Shown: piece by piece, positions 36,243-44,850 of the stretch
Layout: each line of letters begins with the position of its first letter
How positions within the stretch are numbered: the stretch's first letter is position 1
NCBI RefSeq assembly: GCF_001613265.1
Contig: NZ_BDCA01000014.1
Span: 124,001 to 188,000 of the forward strand
Source of the DNA: Nocardia vermiculata NBRC 100427
Lineage (GTDB): Bacteria > Actinomycetota > Actinomycetes > Mycobacteriales > Mycobacteriaceae
DNA length: 64,000 bases
Reading direction: 5' to 3'
Notes under the pieces: model-generated
Databases searched by the model: none
Told to the model about the DNA's origin: nothing
Seen by the model: the letters and a program-made list of their open reading frames with translations, nothing else
Position numbers and translations under genes: made by a program

Positions 36243-37471
36243 TGTTCCGCCGCTCCGTTCTCTCGGCCGGGGCCCGGATTTCCCGCCACGGACTCTGCCT
36301 CGATTCCGAGATCGTAGGCGAGCAGCGCCGAACTCGCGCGGGCAATCCCGTCCGGTGCGGTCGGCTCGAGACCGGTGAGCCGCTCGATTCGCCGCTTCCG
36401 CTGCGTCACCGTGGCAGTCCGGATACCGAGTCGGCGCGCTGCCACCGCGCTGTCGAAACCCGATTCCACACACGCCCTCAGGGTGTCCAGCAGCTCCGGA
36501 TGCGATGCCAGGGGTGTCAGCATCGCGGCCAGATGCTCACGAGCAGGGCCGGGCCGGGTGAGCTGGTATTCGACCGCCAGATCGGCGATCCGGTACAACC
36601 CGGGCGGACGGTGCAGTGCGCGCACCAGGTCGAGCAACTCGTGGGCCTGTGCGGCCAGTTCCGGAATGCGGGCGGTCGAACCGGTGAGAACGGTCGCGGT
36701 CACCGGAACCGACGCTGCCGCCGACAGGACGTCGAGCGACTCCGCGGTCACTGCCGGAGTGTCGATTCGAGCCCCGGCATCGTCGCCGCCGGCCGGAACC
36801 AGGACGGTGCCGCCGTCGGCCGACAGCAGCGACAACGCCGTCGACCCCAGTACCGAAGCCAGGGCGCTCTGCAGCCGCCGCAGCTTCCGGCGCGCCACGG
36901 TTTCGCGGCTGCGCCGCGGATCGGCTTCGCCGGGATGGGCACCGATCGACAGCGCCACCACCTGATAGGCAGGGGCGACCGCGATACCGGTACGACGCGC
37001 CAGGGCGGTACCACCGTGTCCGCTGAGCAGGGCGGTCACCAGGGTCTGCGCCGCGGTCTGATGATGCCGTGCCGCCGCGCGGTGCTCGTCGAGATAGGCG
37101 GCAGACGTCGCGACCGTCACTGCTTCCAGCAACCGCAGTGCCTGGTCGGCGTCAGCGATCAACTCGTCGCCGGTGCCGCGATCTCCGGCGAGATCGGCGA
37201 ACGCGCGCCGGACCGCGTCGTGGTACGCCCGCAGCACGGCATCGAGGTCGATTCCGGCACGGGCCCAGGCACCTGCCTGCCCGACCAGCTCCGCCAGCCG
37301 GGCCGCGTCGGCGGGTACCGGATCCGGATCGGCCACCAGATCCGCGGCGAGCGCGAGGCATTCCCGCACTCCGGAGCCGAATTCCGTGGCATCGTCGGTA
37401 CGAGCTCGGCGGGTGTGCTGGTGTGCACGCCGGGTCAGCGCCGTCGCCAGGGTGGGTGCTGATGAGGTCAT
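36236..37471 (-). CDS. PucR/CdaR-type transcriptional regulator
   Basis: A 411-residue regulator. The N-terminal half is helical; the middle has VARRKLRRLQSALASVLGST and a GGT(V/L)L-type strand SADGGTVLVPAGG. The C-terminus has LAVEYQLTRPGPAREHLAAML followed by a helix-turn-helix (PucR C-terminal, HTH_30) with FDSAVAARRLGIRTATVTQR. GGAG is 7 nt before the ATG at 37471. The 3' end overlaps the Ag85-like esterase by 7 bp, so the regulator and esterase are probably one transcript. A paralogue of exactly the same length is at 39924. Confidence 0.88.
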   Translation of the reverse strand: MTSSAPTLATALTRRAHQHTRRARTDDATEFGSGVRECLALAADLVADPDPVPADAARLAELVGQAGAWARAGIDLDAVLRAYHDAVRRAFADLAGDRGTGDELIADADQALRLLEAVTVATSAAYLDEHRAAARHHQTAAQTLVTALLSGHGGTALARRTGIAVAPAYQVVALSIGAHPGEADPRRSRETVARRKLRRLQSALASVLGSTALSLLSADGGTVLVPAGGDDAGARIDTPAVTAESLDVLSAAASVPVTATVLTGSTARIPELAAQAHELLDLVRALHRPPGLYRIADLAVEYQLTRPGPAREHLAAMLTPLASHPELLDTLRACVESGFDSAVAARRLGIRTATVTQRKRRIERLTGLEPTAPDGIARASSALLAYDLGIEAESVAGNPGPGRENGAAEQC

Positions 37472-37862
37472 CGGGTCACTCCGGAATCTTTCCTGCTGCG
37501 CGGGAGCCCGCCGAATGCCGGGGTGCGGATGCATCCGGCGGGCGGATTCCACAGCCACACAGTGTTCGCGGCGAGGACCGGGTTGGTGGTCCTCGACCGC
37601 GAATCCGACTGTGCGCCGCGAGCGGACGGCTCGAGTACCGGCGCCGCTCACGGCCGGCCGGTCCGACGTCCGCGAGACCGGGCTCCTTTCTTCTTCACGG
37701 TGCGGCGACGCCGGGGCGGAACGCGGCACCGTCCGCGCAATTCCGGTGCCGCGTTCCTATCACGGTACGGCCACGAAAACGTTTCGAACGTCCGCGGCGG
37801 GCGACACGATGACAATTCATCAATTCGGCATATGGGCGATGGGGTTGCGACACAAAGGCAAT
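37472..37862. other. intergenic region upstream of the PucR gene
   Basis: About 390 bp without a supported gene, between the end of the secreted lipase gene and the start of the PucR gene (both minus strand). It contains a strong hairpin at 37718-37757 (entered separately) and presumably the PucR-esterase promoter. Confidence 0.45.
37718..37757. terminator. GC-rich hairpin, likely terminator of the lipase transcript
   Basis: Perfect 14-bp arms (GGAACGCGGCACCG and its complement) around a 12-nt loop, about 105 bp after the lipase stop codon. There is no T-run, as is common for high-GC hairpin terminators. It could alternatively be an operator of the PucR gene. Confidence 0.5.
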
Positions 37863-39236
37863 TCAACATTCGTCGGGTGCGGACACACCACGCAGGCGTT
37901 GGTCGACCCAGTCCATCGCTCCCGGATATCCGGTTCCGGACGCGATGAAATGCTCGCCCGGCACGCTGCGATAGACAGCGACCGCACCCAGCGCACACTG
38001 ATCGCGATAAAGCTCGCGCGCGCCGGCGGCCGGGATCCAGAATTCCTGTTCACCGTTGTAGATGTACAGCGGCACAGGGGATCTCATACCCTGCATCCGG
38101 GTTTCCCGGTAGATGTCGTCGGCGAGCCGACTGTGCAGCGGATCGGGCATATCGGCGGCGACATCGATCGGCAGCGACAGCACCCCCGGCACCGAGAAGA
38201 CACCCGAACAGGCATCTTTGAACGGAGACAAGGCCACCCATCGGGCCAGGTTGTTCATCCTGGCCAGGATCTCGGGACGTTCGCGGCCGACGCCGAAGGT
38301 GGCGGCCATGAAGATCCCGGAGGCGAGGTTGGCGTTCATGCTCTGCGCCAGCAGCCGGTAGTCGACCGGCACCCCGCCGAGCGCCGCACCCGCGATCACC
38401 GGCGCCAACTCCGGTGCGTAGGAATCGATCAGCGCGACCGCTCCCCGGGTGGCGATCGCTCCACCGGAGTATCCGTGCATCCCGTAACGGCTCGCACCGA
38501 ACTCGGCGGGCAGCGCTGCGCGGACCGCCCGGATCGCGTCCAGCACGGCATGTCCGGCGACATACGGTTCGGCATAGGCCATCCGCGGCCCCTCGTGGTC
38601 GGTGATCAATACCGCATATCCGCGCAGCAAGGCCAGTTGCGTGGTCGGCGGCACGAAGTCGGTGGTGCTGGTGTCGGGGTTGTATCCGTGCGAGAAGGTG
38701 TAGCCCGGCGTACAGGAGCGACCCAGTGCATCGATCGCCAGATTGTTGACCAGCACCGGCCGCGCCCCGCCGCCGGTCCATGCGGCCGCCGGAATCGCCA
38801 GTGTGGCAGTGGCATACGACGGCCCGCCAGATGCGTCGGTGGTGCGGAATTTCAGCTGCAGCGCGGTGCGCACGGGGACCATCAGCAGCGGCGCCGCGGT
38901 CGCGGTCACATCCCTGGTGGCGATCACCTCCCCGGGGTGATACCGGTCCAGGTCGGCCGGCCAGGTGTCGAGCAACGGGTCACCGACCGGCGACGGAGCG
39001 ACCGCCTGTTGCAGCCGGGCCAGGTCGGGGTCTGCCGTACCGTGCCCGGATGCCGTGCGATCCGGCGGCGGAATCGACGGGGGCGGCACCAGCACGTCGA
39101 TCCACTGTTGCAGTTGCGGCAGCCCGGGCGCAGGCAGCGACGGCAACGGTGGTGGCGGCGGTTGCGCCGCCGCTGTCGGTCCGACCACACCACAGGTCGA
39201 CAGCAGCACCACCGCCAGAGCATGTCGAATGCGCAT
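37863..39236 (-). CDS. secretory lipase (LIP family)
   Basis: A 457-residue exported lipase. A signal peptide is followed by a proline-rich segment (about 25-60). The catalytic region shows LVNNLAIDALG, DHEGPRMAY, the nucleophile elbow GMHGYSGGAIA (Ser257) and a C-terminal GEHFIASG histidine region. This is the secretory lipase family PF03583, seen in fungi and in mycolic-acid actinomycetes. It probably acts on host or environmental acylglycerols. The start is the ATG at 39236; GGGGAG is close upstream (short spacing), but the signal peptide begins right there. Confidence 0.87.
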   Translation of the reverse strand: MRIRHALAVVLLSTCGVVGPTAAAQPPPPPLPSLPAPGLPQLQQWIDVLVPPPSIPPPDRTASGHGTADPDLARLQQAVAPSPVGDPLLDTWPADLDRYHPGEVIATRDVTATAAPLLMVPVRTALQLKFRTTDASGGPSYATATLAIPAAAWTGGGARPVLVNNLAIDALGRSCTPGYTFSHGYNPDTSTTDFVPPTTQLALLRGYAVLITDHEGPRMAYAEPYVAGHAVLDAIRAVRAALPAEFGASRYGMHGYSGGAIATRGAVALIDSYAPELAPVIAGAALGGVPVDYRLLAQSMNANLASGIFMAATFGVGRERPEILARMNNLARWVALSPFKDACSGVFSVPGVLSLPIDVAADMPDPLHSRLADDIYRETRMQGMRSPVPLYIYNGEQEFWIPAAGARELYRDQCALGAVAVYRSVPGEHFIASGTGYPGAMDWVDQRLRGVSAPDEC

Positions 39237-39545
39237 AACTCCCCCCACCGATCTCGGCCCACTCGGACGCACCCCCTGGCCGCGCGGACGCATCAACCCG
39301 AATTCCACGCTGAACCAGGTTCTTTCGAGGTTACCGGCGTACTCACCGCCGAACGGGCGACGTGTTCCGATCGTGCGCGGTGCGAGTCCGCATCGATATC
39401 GGCCCCCTGACCCGAACGCCCCCTGACACATCACAAAGCCGGCGCGCGCGGCACTGTGTTCGGAGCTCGAGTCCACACTGAAACCTGTTTTTGTTACCCG
39501 CCGGTACGTAGCTTCGAACCTGCACCGATGCAAAGGAGCGCGGAC

Positions 39546-39767
39546 ATGAACCTCCCCGACACAGTCACCGAAGCACCGACGCGGCGCATCACCGTCTACT
39601 TCGACGGCCCCGACCCCAACGGCGAACTGATACTCGAATACGCCGCGACGCGGGCCGAGGCGTGGGAGTTCGCGGCCGCGGCCGTCCACTCCGGCCTCGC
39701 CGTCACCGTGGACAGCAAGGTTCGCCCCGGACTGCGTCCGCTCCCCTGCCGGCGATTATGGTCGTGA
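39546..39767 (+). CDS. hypothetical small protein (73 aa)
   Basis: A 73-residue protein of unknown function. It has no signal peptide or membrane segment and contains RRITVYFDGPDPNGELILEYA and RAEAWEFAAAAVHSGLAV. An AAAGGAG lies 8 nt before the ATG at 39546, the best ribosome site of this stretch, which supports a real gene. It sits between divergent transcription of the lipase and the second PucR gene and could precede the latter on one transcript (about 156-bp gap). Confidence 0.7.
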   Translation: MNLPDTVTEAPTRRITVYFDGPDPNGELILEYAATRAEAWEFAAAAVHSGLAVTVDSKVRPGLRPLPCRRLWS

Positions 39768-39790
39768 CAAGCTGGAAATCCGGGCGATCA

Positions 39791-39806
39791 TTGTGAACGA
39801 TCACAA
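39791..39806. promoter_or_regulatory. dyad TTGTGA-N4-TCACAA upstream of the PucR gene
   Basis: A perfect 6-bp dyad with a 4-bp spacer, 118 bp before the PucR start codon. It may be an operator; the spacing (TGTGA-N4-TCACA) is shorter than the CRP consensus (N6). Confidence 0.4.
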
Positions 39807-39923
39807 CAACCTGCCGGATCTCTTCGATCCCCGCACAAACCGTCACCGAATCCGCGTCGGGTAGCGGTCGGCCATTTACCGTTAATCGCCGAAACATTAA
39901 TTTGGGCGCGGAAGGAGTCAGTG

Positions 39924-41159
39924 ATGACCGTGGACAACTCGAGCCCCACCGGCCTGATGTGGTCGGGGCGGCCGATCTCCTCCCCGCTCAAAGACGTCTG
40001 GACGCTCTCCCGCCACATGGTCGGCCATTTCGTCGAAAATGTCGCACCCTGCGGGACCCTGCCCGGCGATGCCATCCACGGCGACATCACCACCATCACC
40101 CGCACCTGCCTCGAACTCGCCATCAGCCTGCTCGACGGCCGCGACATCCCGGAGAAGACCGAACGCCTCAAAGATGCGGCCGCCGGGTGGGCTCGGGAAG
40201 GCGTTCCCATCGACACCATTCACCACGCCATCCACGAAGGCTTCAAAATCGGCTTCGACCTCGTCATCACCAATACCAACAGCAACGCCCAACCCACCCA
40301 CGCCGACTACGCCGATCTCATCAGCGGCGCCAAACTCCTCGTGGAGATACTCGACACGATGACCACCGCGGTGTCGAGCGCCTACGTCCGCGAACTGCGC
40401 ACCGTCGTCTCCGAACACCACAACGCGGTGCACACCCTCACCAGCGCTCTCCTCGCCGGTCACCCCACCTCCACCATGGCCCGGGAATGCGGCATCGAGA
40501 TCGCCGACAGCTATCACATCGTCGCTCTGCACATCCCGCCCCATCCGGATCAGGCGAATCCCCATCTCGACCCCACCATCGTCGCGCGCCGCAAACTCCG
40601 GCGCATCCAAGCCGCCCTGGCCACGCACACCCACAGCACCACCCTGCATCTGCTGTCCACCGACGGCGGCACCCTACTCATCCCCACCACCCGCACCACC
40701 ACCGCCGATCTCGACGCCCTCACCACGCGACTCTCACACGCCGCACGCGTGCCCATCACCGCCACCACCACGACCGCCACCGCCCACACCATCCCGACCG
40801 CGACCGATCAGACCCATCAACTGCTCGATATGGTCACCCGCCTGCGCACCGCCCCCGGGCTCTACCGCTTCGACGACCTCGCCCTCGAATACCAGCTCAC
40901 CCGCCCGGGGCCCGGACGCAACCATCTCGCCACGCTGCTGGACCCCCTCGATCACCACCCCGAGCTCCTGACCACCCTGCAGACCCACATCAGCAACAAC
41001 CTCAACCGCCAGCGCACCGCCCGGCACCTGCATGTACACACCAACACCGTGGACTACCGCCTCAAACGCATCGCGCAACTCACCGGACTCGACCCCACCC
41101 ACTCCACCGGCCTGTGGCAACTACGCAGCGCGCTCATCGCCCGCACCTATATCGCCTGA
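39924..41159 (+). CDS. PucR/CdaR-type transcriptional regulator, Thr/His-rich paralogue
   Basis: A 411-residue paralogue of the regulator at 36236, with the same segments: VARRKLRRIQAALATHTHST, LLSTDGGTLLIPTT, LALEYQLTRPGPGRNHLATLL and a C-terminal helix-turn-helix with NRQRTARHLHVHTNTVDYRLK. AAGGAG lies 6 nt before the ATG at 39924; a GTG three bases earlier is in frame. The protein is markedly rich in Thr and His (TTRTTTADLDAL, TATTTTATAHTIPTATD), and the coding strand is C-rich with codons such as ACC, CAC and CTC. This is unlike its paralogue. Confidence 0.88.
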   Translation: MTVDNSSPTGLMWSGRPISSPLKDVWTLSRHMVGHFVENVAPCGTLPGDAIHGDITTITRTCLELAISLLDGRDIPEKTERLKDAAAGWAREGVPIDTIHHAIHEGFKIGFDLVITNTNSNAQPTHADYADLISGAKLLVEILDTMTTAVSSAYVRELRTVVSEHHNAVHTLTSALLAGHPTSTMARECGIEIADSYHIVALHIPPHPDQANPHLDPTIVARRKLRRIQAALATHTHSTTLHLLSTDGGTLLIPTTRTTTADLDALTTRLSHAARVPITATTTTATAHTIPTATDQTHQLLDMVTRLRTAPGLYRFDDLALEYQLTRPGPGRNHLATLLDPLDHHPELLTTLQTHISNNLNRQRTARHLHVHTNTVDYRLKRIAQLTGLDPTHSTGLWQLRSALIARTYIA

Positions 41160-41248
41160 AAGAACACCTGAAAGAACACTTACGAAACCGGCACCCGAAT
41201 ACCTGAGATCGCTTGCCAGAACTGGTAATTGGGGGTAACTCTTCCAGA

Positions 41249-42088
41249 GTGACAGTTGATCGGGCGCAGACCTCGGCGCACCGGCGCAGCTGGGAACAAC
41301 TACCGTCGGCGACCCGCGCGGCGGTCGAAGCGGTGACCGGTCCGGTCGTCCGTGCCGATTCCGTGATCGCCGGATTCAGCAGCCAACTCGCCACGGTGAT
41401 CGAGACCGCCCACGGGCGGATCTTCATCAAGGGTGTGCGACAACGCGATCCGGAGGTGTGGACCCAGCACCGTGAAGCCGCGCTGGCCCGTCATGTCACG
41501 CCGGTGGGCCCGCGACTGCGCTGGCAGCTCGCGGCCGGCGGCTGGGATCTGCTCGGTTTCGAATTCATCGCAGGTCATTTCGCCGACTACCGGATCGATT
41601 CCGACCTGGCTGCCACCGCCGAGGCCATGACCGCGCTGGGCCGGCTGCACTGCCCGGCAGAGGTCGAACTCAAAGATGCCGAGGTTCGCTGGGGCGCCTA
41701 TCTGGACGAGGACGCAGCCGTCGCGACCTTCGGCGGCACCGCCCTGCTGCACACCGATTGGAACTACAGCAACGTCCTCGTCGACGATGTCACCGGCACC
41801 GACGCCCGGTTGGTCGACTGGCCGTGGGCGACCAGAGGAGCCCCATGGATCGATCCCGGCTGCTGGATCGTCTGGCTGATCTTCGCCGGGCACGCCCCGG
41901 CCGTTGCCGAGCAGTGGGCGCAGCGGGTGCCGGCCTGGCATGCCGCCTCCGCGCGCGACCTACGTCTGTTCTCCGGTGCGCTGGCGGCCGAATGGACTGG
42001 CACCGCACATCGCCGGCCCAACATCTGGACGTGCGGACTACGCGATGCGGCGCGCCGATGGGCCGAGTACCGGGGCGCTGCGAGCTAG
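41249..42088 (+). CDS. aminoglycoside-phosphotransferase-like kinase
   Basis: A 279-residue kinase-fold protein of the APH/choline-kinase superfamily. The catalytic loop is LLHTDWNYSNVLVDD (HxDxxxxN) and the metal-binding motif is LVDWPW. A C-terminal helical part follows. It phosphorylates a small molecule; which one is not visible and resistance should not be assumed. The start is uncertain: GTG 41249 lies 12 nt after a GGGGG run; an in-frame TTG at 41213 is another option. The stop overlaps the stop of the convergent thioesterase in CTAG. Confidence 0.78.
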   Translation: MTVDRAQTSAHRRSWEQLPSATRAAVEAVTGPVVRADSVIAGFSSQLATVIETAHGRIFIKGVRQRDPEVWTQHREAALARHVTPVGPRLRWQLAAGGWDLLGFEFIAGHFADYRIDSDLAATAEAMTALGRLHCPAEVELKDAEVRWGAYLDEDAAVATFGGTALLHTDWNYSNVLVDDVTGTDARLVDWPWATRGAPWIDPGCWIVWLIFAGHAPAVAEQWAQRVPAWHAASARDLRLFSGALAAEWTGTAHRRPNIWTCGLRDAARRWAEYRGAAS

Positions 42089-42927
42089 CTCCGGCCGGCG
42101 TCCGCCGCAGCGATCAGTCCGTCGAGGCGACTCGCGGGAATCTGCCGGGCAGCATTGGATACCGCGGTGATCATGGCGCTGCCGAAGGACCCGTGCCGGT
42201 CGAACAACGTGGCAGTGCCGGCCGCGATCCCGTCGTGACTCAGGTGGTTGTCGGCCTCCACGCCGATGCCGCCGCTCTCGGGCATCCGCACCAGTGCCAG
42301 GGTCAGGTCGGTATTGATGAAGCCGACCCCTCGGCTGGACCAGTTGGTCACCATACTGGTCTGCTCCGCGGCCAGCGCGGCGAGCACGAACGGCGACGGG
42401 CGCTCGCCGTTCACCACGTTCACCGGATGCTGCCAGCTGCGTTTGCGGCTGCCGTTCTCGTGTTCCGACGGCATCCGGGACCAGTCCGCCGAGCTGTCGC
42501 TGTGCCACAACGGCGCGTCCGGTCCGTCGATCACCGGCGCGATCTCGAGCGAGGGCGGCACCGGCTGCACGCCGCGAGTCCAGATATCGCCCGGAGGTTG
42601 CTCGGACGGCTGCAGCAGAACTGCCGAAGCGCGCGCTGCGGGTTCGCCGTCCTGCATCACGATCGCATCGGCCAGCCGGATACGCCTGCCGTTGCGCACG
42701 CGGGTGGTCGCGACGTTCAGCGGCCGCATCCGGGCCGGTTTGAACAGATCGACCGTCAGGCGTACGGGGACGAACCCGTCGGTGGCGTGCTCGGTGTCCA
42801 GCGCACGGGCCAGCAGACCGCACAGCGCCGGGCCGACCACCTGCTCGGCCGACCACTGGCTGGCAGCCATCCGGTTCGGCGTGAAGCCGGCACCGTCGGC
42901 CGCGAAATATCCGTGCGAGCTGTCCAC
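42085..42927 (-). CDS. double-hotdog acyl-CoA thioesterase-like protein
   Basis: A 280-residue protein with two hotdog-type halves, typical of the TesB-like thioesterase family in actinobacteria. The first half contains SQWSAEQVVGPALCGLLARAL and FVPVRLTVDLFKPARMRPL. The second contains GFINTDLTLALVRMP and ends ITAVSNAARQIPAS. It probably hydrolyses a fatty or aromatic acyl-CoA. The GTG at 42927 has AGGAG about 11 nt upstream. It is convergent with the APH-like gene. Confidence 0.78.
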   Translation of the reverse strand: MDSSHGYFAADGAGFTPNRMAASQWSAEQVVGPALCGLLARALDTEHATDGFVPVRLTVDLFKPARMRPLNVATTRVRNGRRIRLADAIVMQDGEPAARASAVLLQPSEQPPGDIWTRGVQPVPPSLEIAPVIDGPDAPLWHSDSSADWSRMPSEHENGSRKRSWQHPVNVVNGERPSPFVLAALAAEQTSMVTNWSSRGVGFINTDLTLALVRMPESGGIGVEADNHLSHDGIAAGTATLFDRHGSFGSAMITAVSNAARQIPASRLDGLIAAADAGRS

Positions 42928-43396
42928 TGTGCGCCTGTCTCCTCGGGTCGCGGACCGTGCCCGCAACCGATCCTGCTGGTCATGGGAGATATAGCACGGC
43001 TACGAGACCGTGTTCCACGTCGGGTCGCGCCGGATGGTGCACGGGTCGCCGCGCCGACTCCGGTTCCGGTGACGGACGGCGAGTCGCATATGCCCGGGTA
43101 GCGACCAGATTTTTTTCGTGTCCGAACCGCCCGTCCGGTCTACACGGGAACTGTGCAGCAAGTCACCGTCGGACGACCGGTACGGCGCCGCCTCCGATAT
43201 CTGTGCCGCTATCGCGGGCGGGGCTCGCGCCCCCCTGGTGCGGCCCTGTCGGACACCGGCCGAGCCAGGGTCGACAGCAACCCGTCAGCACCCGAAATCC
43301 TTGCTCTGACCGGGCTTTCGATGTTGCAGATGTGCTTGCAAATGATCGCGACGCCGCCCTAGACTTCGAGCTGCAAGGCAAGGCAGGGGACTACCC
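42928..43396. other. intergenic region containing XRE-locus promoter A
   Basis: About 470 bp between divergent transcripts. No gene is supported except a small uncertain leader ORF just downstream at 43397. It carries the dyad/promoter site A at 43325-43365. Other open frames here are arginine-rich with no family sign. Confidence 0.45.
43325..43365 (+). promoter_or_regulatory. promoter with 20-bp dyad motif, copy A
   Basis: The 20-mer at 43325-43344 (TGCAGATGTGCTTGCAAATG) contains a TTGCAA -35 box, followed after 18 bp by TAGACT (43360-43365). The same arrangement, with the same spacing, recurs at 45452-45492, and a related dyad at 45194-45213. It should drive the genes at 43397/43468. Confidence 0.6.
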
Positions 43397-43471
43397 GTGA
43401 GCCGCAGGATGAGCCGGAAGGCATTGCGCCGGAGGGGCATGTGCGGCCTGGCGTCAGGGGCGTTCGGATGA
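43397..43471 (+). CDS. possible 24-codon leader ORF
   Basis: A short GTG-initiated frame (MSRRMSRKALRRRGMCGLAS and four more residues) that begins 7 nt after AGGGG and whose stop overlaps the next ATG (ATGA). It would couple translation of the hypothetical gene at 43468. The peptide is very basic and unlike anything I recognise; it may be a leader or an accidental frame. Confidence 0.3.
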   Translation: MSRRMSRKALRRRGMCGLASGAFG

Positions 43472-43719
43472 ACCAGCGAAGCGGTCTCGACCGGCTCGGA
43501 GTTATGGACCGGAATCGGTCCGCACATCACATTTTCTCGCGGGAAACCGCGACGTGTTTCGTCATCGATGCGGTCGAGTCCACCGGCGCGGCCACACGAG
43601 ACGATTTCGATATCGATCGCATCGTCACCACCGCGCATGCTCTGGTGAACGATTGGGATTTCGACACGATGCAGCCGGAGACCTTCTGGCGTATCGCCTC
43701 GAGTTGTATCAGGGAATAA
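43468..43719 (+). CDS. small hypothetical protein (83 aa)
   Basis: An 83-residue protein whose C-terminal part (RDDFDIDRIVTTAHALVNDW, then FDTMQPETFWRIAS) looks like a folded hydrophilic helix pair of the sort common in Nocardia hypothetical proteins. No membrane segment or signal. ATG 43468 overlaps the preceding short frame; an inner ATG at 43504 is also possible. It is the target of promoter copy A, ends just before a 44-bp palindrome, and faces the XRE regulator convergently. Function unknown. Confidence 0.6.
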   Translation: MNQRSGLDRLGVMDRNRSAHHIFSRETATCFVIDAVESTGAATRDDFDIDRIVTTAHALVNDWDFDTMQPETFWRIASSCIRE

Positions 43720-43725
43720 AGTGAC

Positions 43726-43769
43726 AACAGCAGTGGCCGCCGACCTATAGGTCGGCGGCCACTGCTGTT
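43726..43769. terminator. 44-bp perfect palindrome, bidirectional terminator
   Basis: Two perfect 22-bp arms with no loop bases, between the convergent small gene (ends 43719) and XRE gene (ends 43823). AACAGCAGTGGCCGCCGACC begins the left arm. A short T-run follows on the plus strand and an A/T-rich start precedes it, so it should terminate both transcripts. Confidence 0.8.
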
Positions 43770-43822
43770 TCCGGGCTTTGCTACTGTCTTCCGCCCTGGG
43801 CACCTATCCGGCCTGCTGCGCC

Positions 43823-44722
43823 TCAGTCCACTTCGGGCAGGTCAGCCGCTGCCTTCTTCATCATCTCGCGCGAACGCTCCGGCGGTTCGGCCTGCACACT
43901 GAGCCGATCCATTACCTGCCGGTACAACTCCAGATCCTGCTGGCGGTCCAAATACAATGCGCTGGTGAGTTGTTCGAGATAGACGATATCGGGCAGTTCG
44001 GCCTCGGCGAAACGCAGCATGGTGAACGAGCTACCGGCCGCCGCATGACCGCCGGCCGCGTACGGCAGGACCTGGATGGTCACGTTCGGCCGGTTGGACA
44101 CATCCACCAGATGGTCGAGCTGGGCGCGCAGCACCTGCTCGCCACCGACGGGCCGATGCAGGACGGCCTCGTCCACGACCGCCCACAGCGTCGGCGCACC
44201 GGGACGGTCGAGAATCTCCTGACGCTTCTTACGCAACTCGACGCGACGCGCGGCCTCTGCGTTCTCATGACCGAGCGCCACGACCGAACGGGTGTACTCC
44301 TCGGTCTGCAGCAGCCCCGGCACCAACTGTCCCTCGAAGGTACGGATGGATTTCGAGGCATGCTCCAGGCCCAGGTAGGTCTCGAACCATTGGGGCAGCA
44401 GGTCGTTGTAGCTGTGCCACCACCCCGGCTGGTTCGCCTTGCTCACCAGATCGAGGAAGATCTCGCGCTCTTCCTCGTCGTGCACGCCGTAGAGGGTCAG
44501 CAGATCGCGGATATCGCGCACCTTGAAACCGGTGCGCCCCAGCTCGAGTCGGCTGATCTTCGCGTGGGAACCACGAATGTGCTCACCAGCCTGCTCGCGG
44601 GTGATATTGGCCGCTTCCCGTAGTTTGCGAAGCTGGCCGCCCACCGCAATCCGAAGGGCCGTCGGACCGCGTTCAGCGACAAGCGAATCCACACGGCCGA
44701 TCCTGACGGGCTCTGCCATCAT
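43823..44722 (-). CDS. XRE-family regulator with DUF5753 domain (WhiJ-like)
   Basis: A 299-residue regulator of the type abundant in actinomycetes. The N-terminal helix-turn-helix spans about residues 26-80 (LRKLREAANITREQAGEHI then SHAKISRLELGRTG). It is followed by the DUF5753 domain with LLPQWFETYLGLEHASKSIR, GLLQTEEYTRSVVALGH and QVLPYAAGGH. These regulators usually stand beside a small DUF397 protein that may act as a partner or antagonist; here it is encoded 129 bp upstream. GGAG lies 8 nt before the ATG at 44722. It probably binds the dyad sites nearby. Confidence 0.88.
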   Translation of the reverse strand: MMAEPVRIGRVDSLVAERGPTALRIAVGGQLRKLREAANITREQAGEHIRGSHAKISRLELGRTGFKVRDIRDLLTLYGVHDEEEREIFLDLVSKANQPGWWHSYNDLLPQWFETYLGLEHASKSIRTFEGQLVPGLLQTEEYTRSVVALGHENAEAARRVELRKKRQEILDRPGAPTLWAVVDEAVLHRPVGGEQVLRAQLDHLVDVSNRPNVTIQVLPYAAGGHAAAGSSFTMLRFAEAELPDIVYLEQLTSALYLDRQQDLELYRQVMDRLSVQAEPPERSREMMKKAAADLPEVD

Positions 44723-44850
44723 GAGGTCTACTCCGATGCTCGACGATCACCGGCAGTGAGGGTACCAAGCATCGAGAGCAGCTGGCCGAACATCAGAAAA
44801 CACTGCCCCTTCGCGCACCGACACCGCGCCGAGTGCCATGCTACCGCCGA

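Noticed and set aside
39791..39806. CRP site
   Set aside because: The dyad has a 4-bp spacer where CRP consensus has 6; kept only as a generic dyad.
41249..42088. Aminoglycoside resistance gene
   Set aside because: Only the general kinase-fold motifs are present; nothing indicates antibiotic specificity.
42957..43400. 147-codon plus-strand open frame in the intergenic region
   Set aside because: Low-complexity Arg/Pro/Ser composition, no ribosome site, and it ends over promoter copy A.
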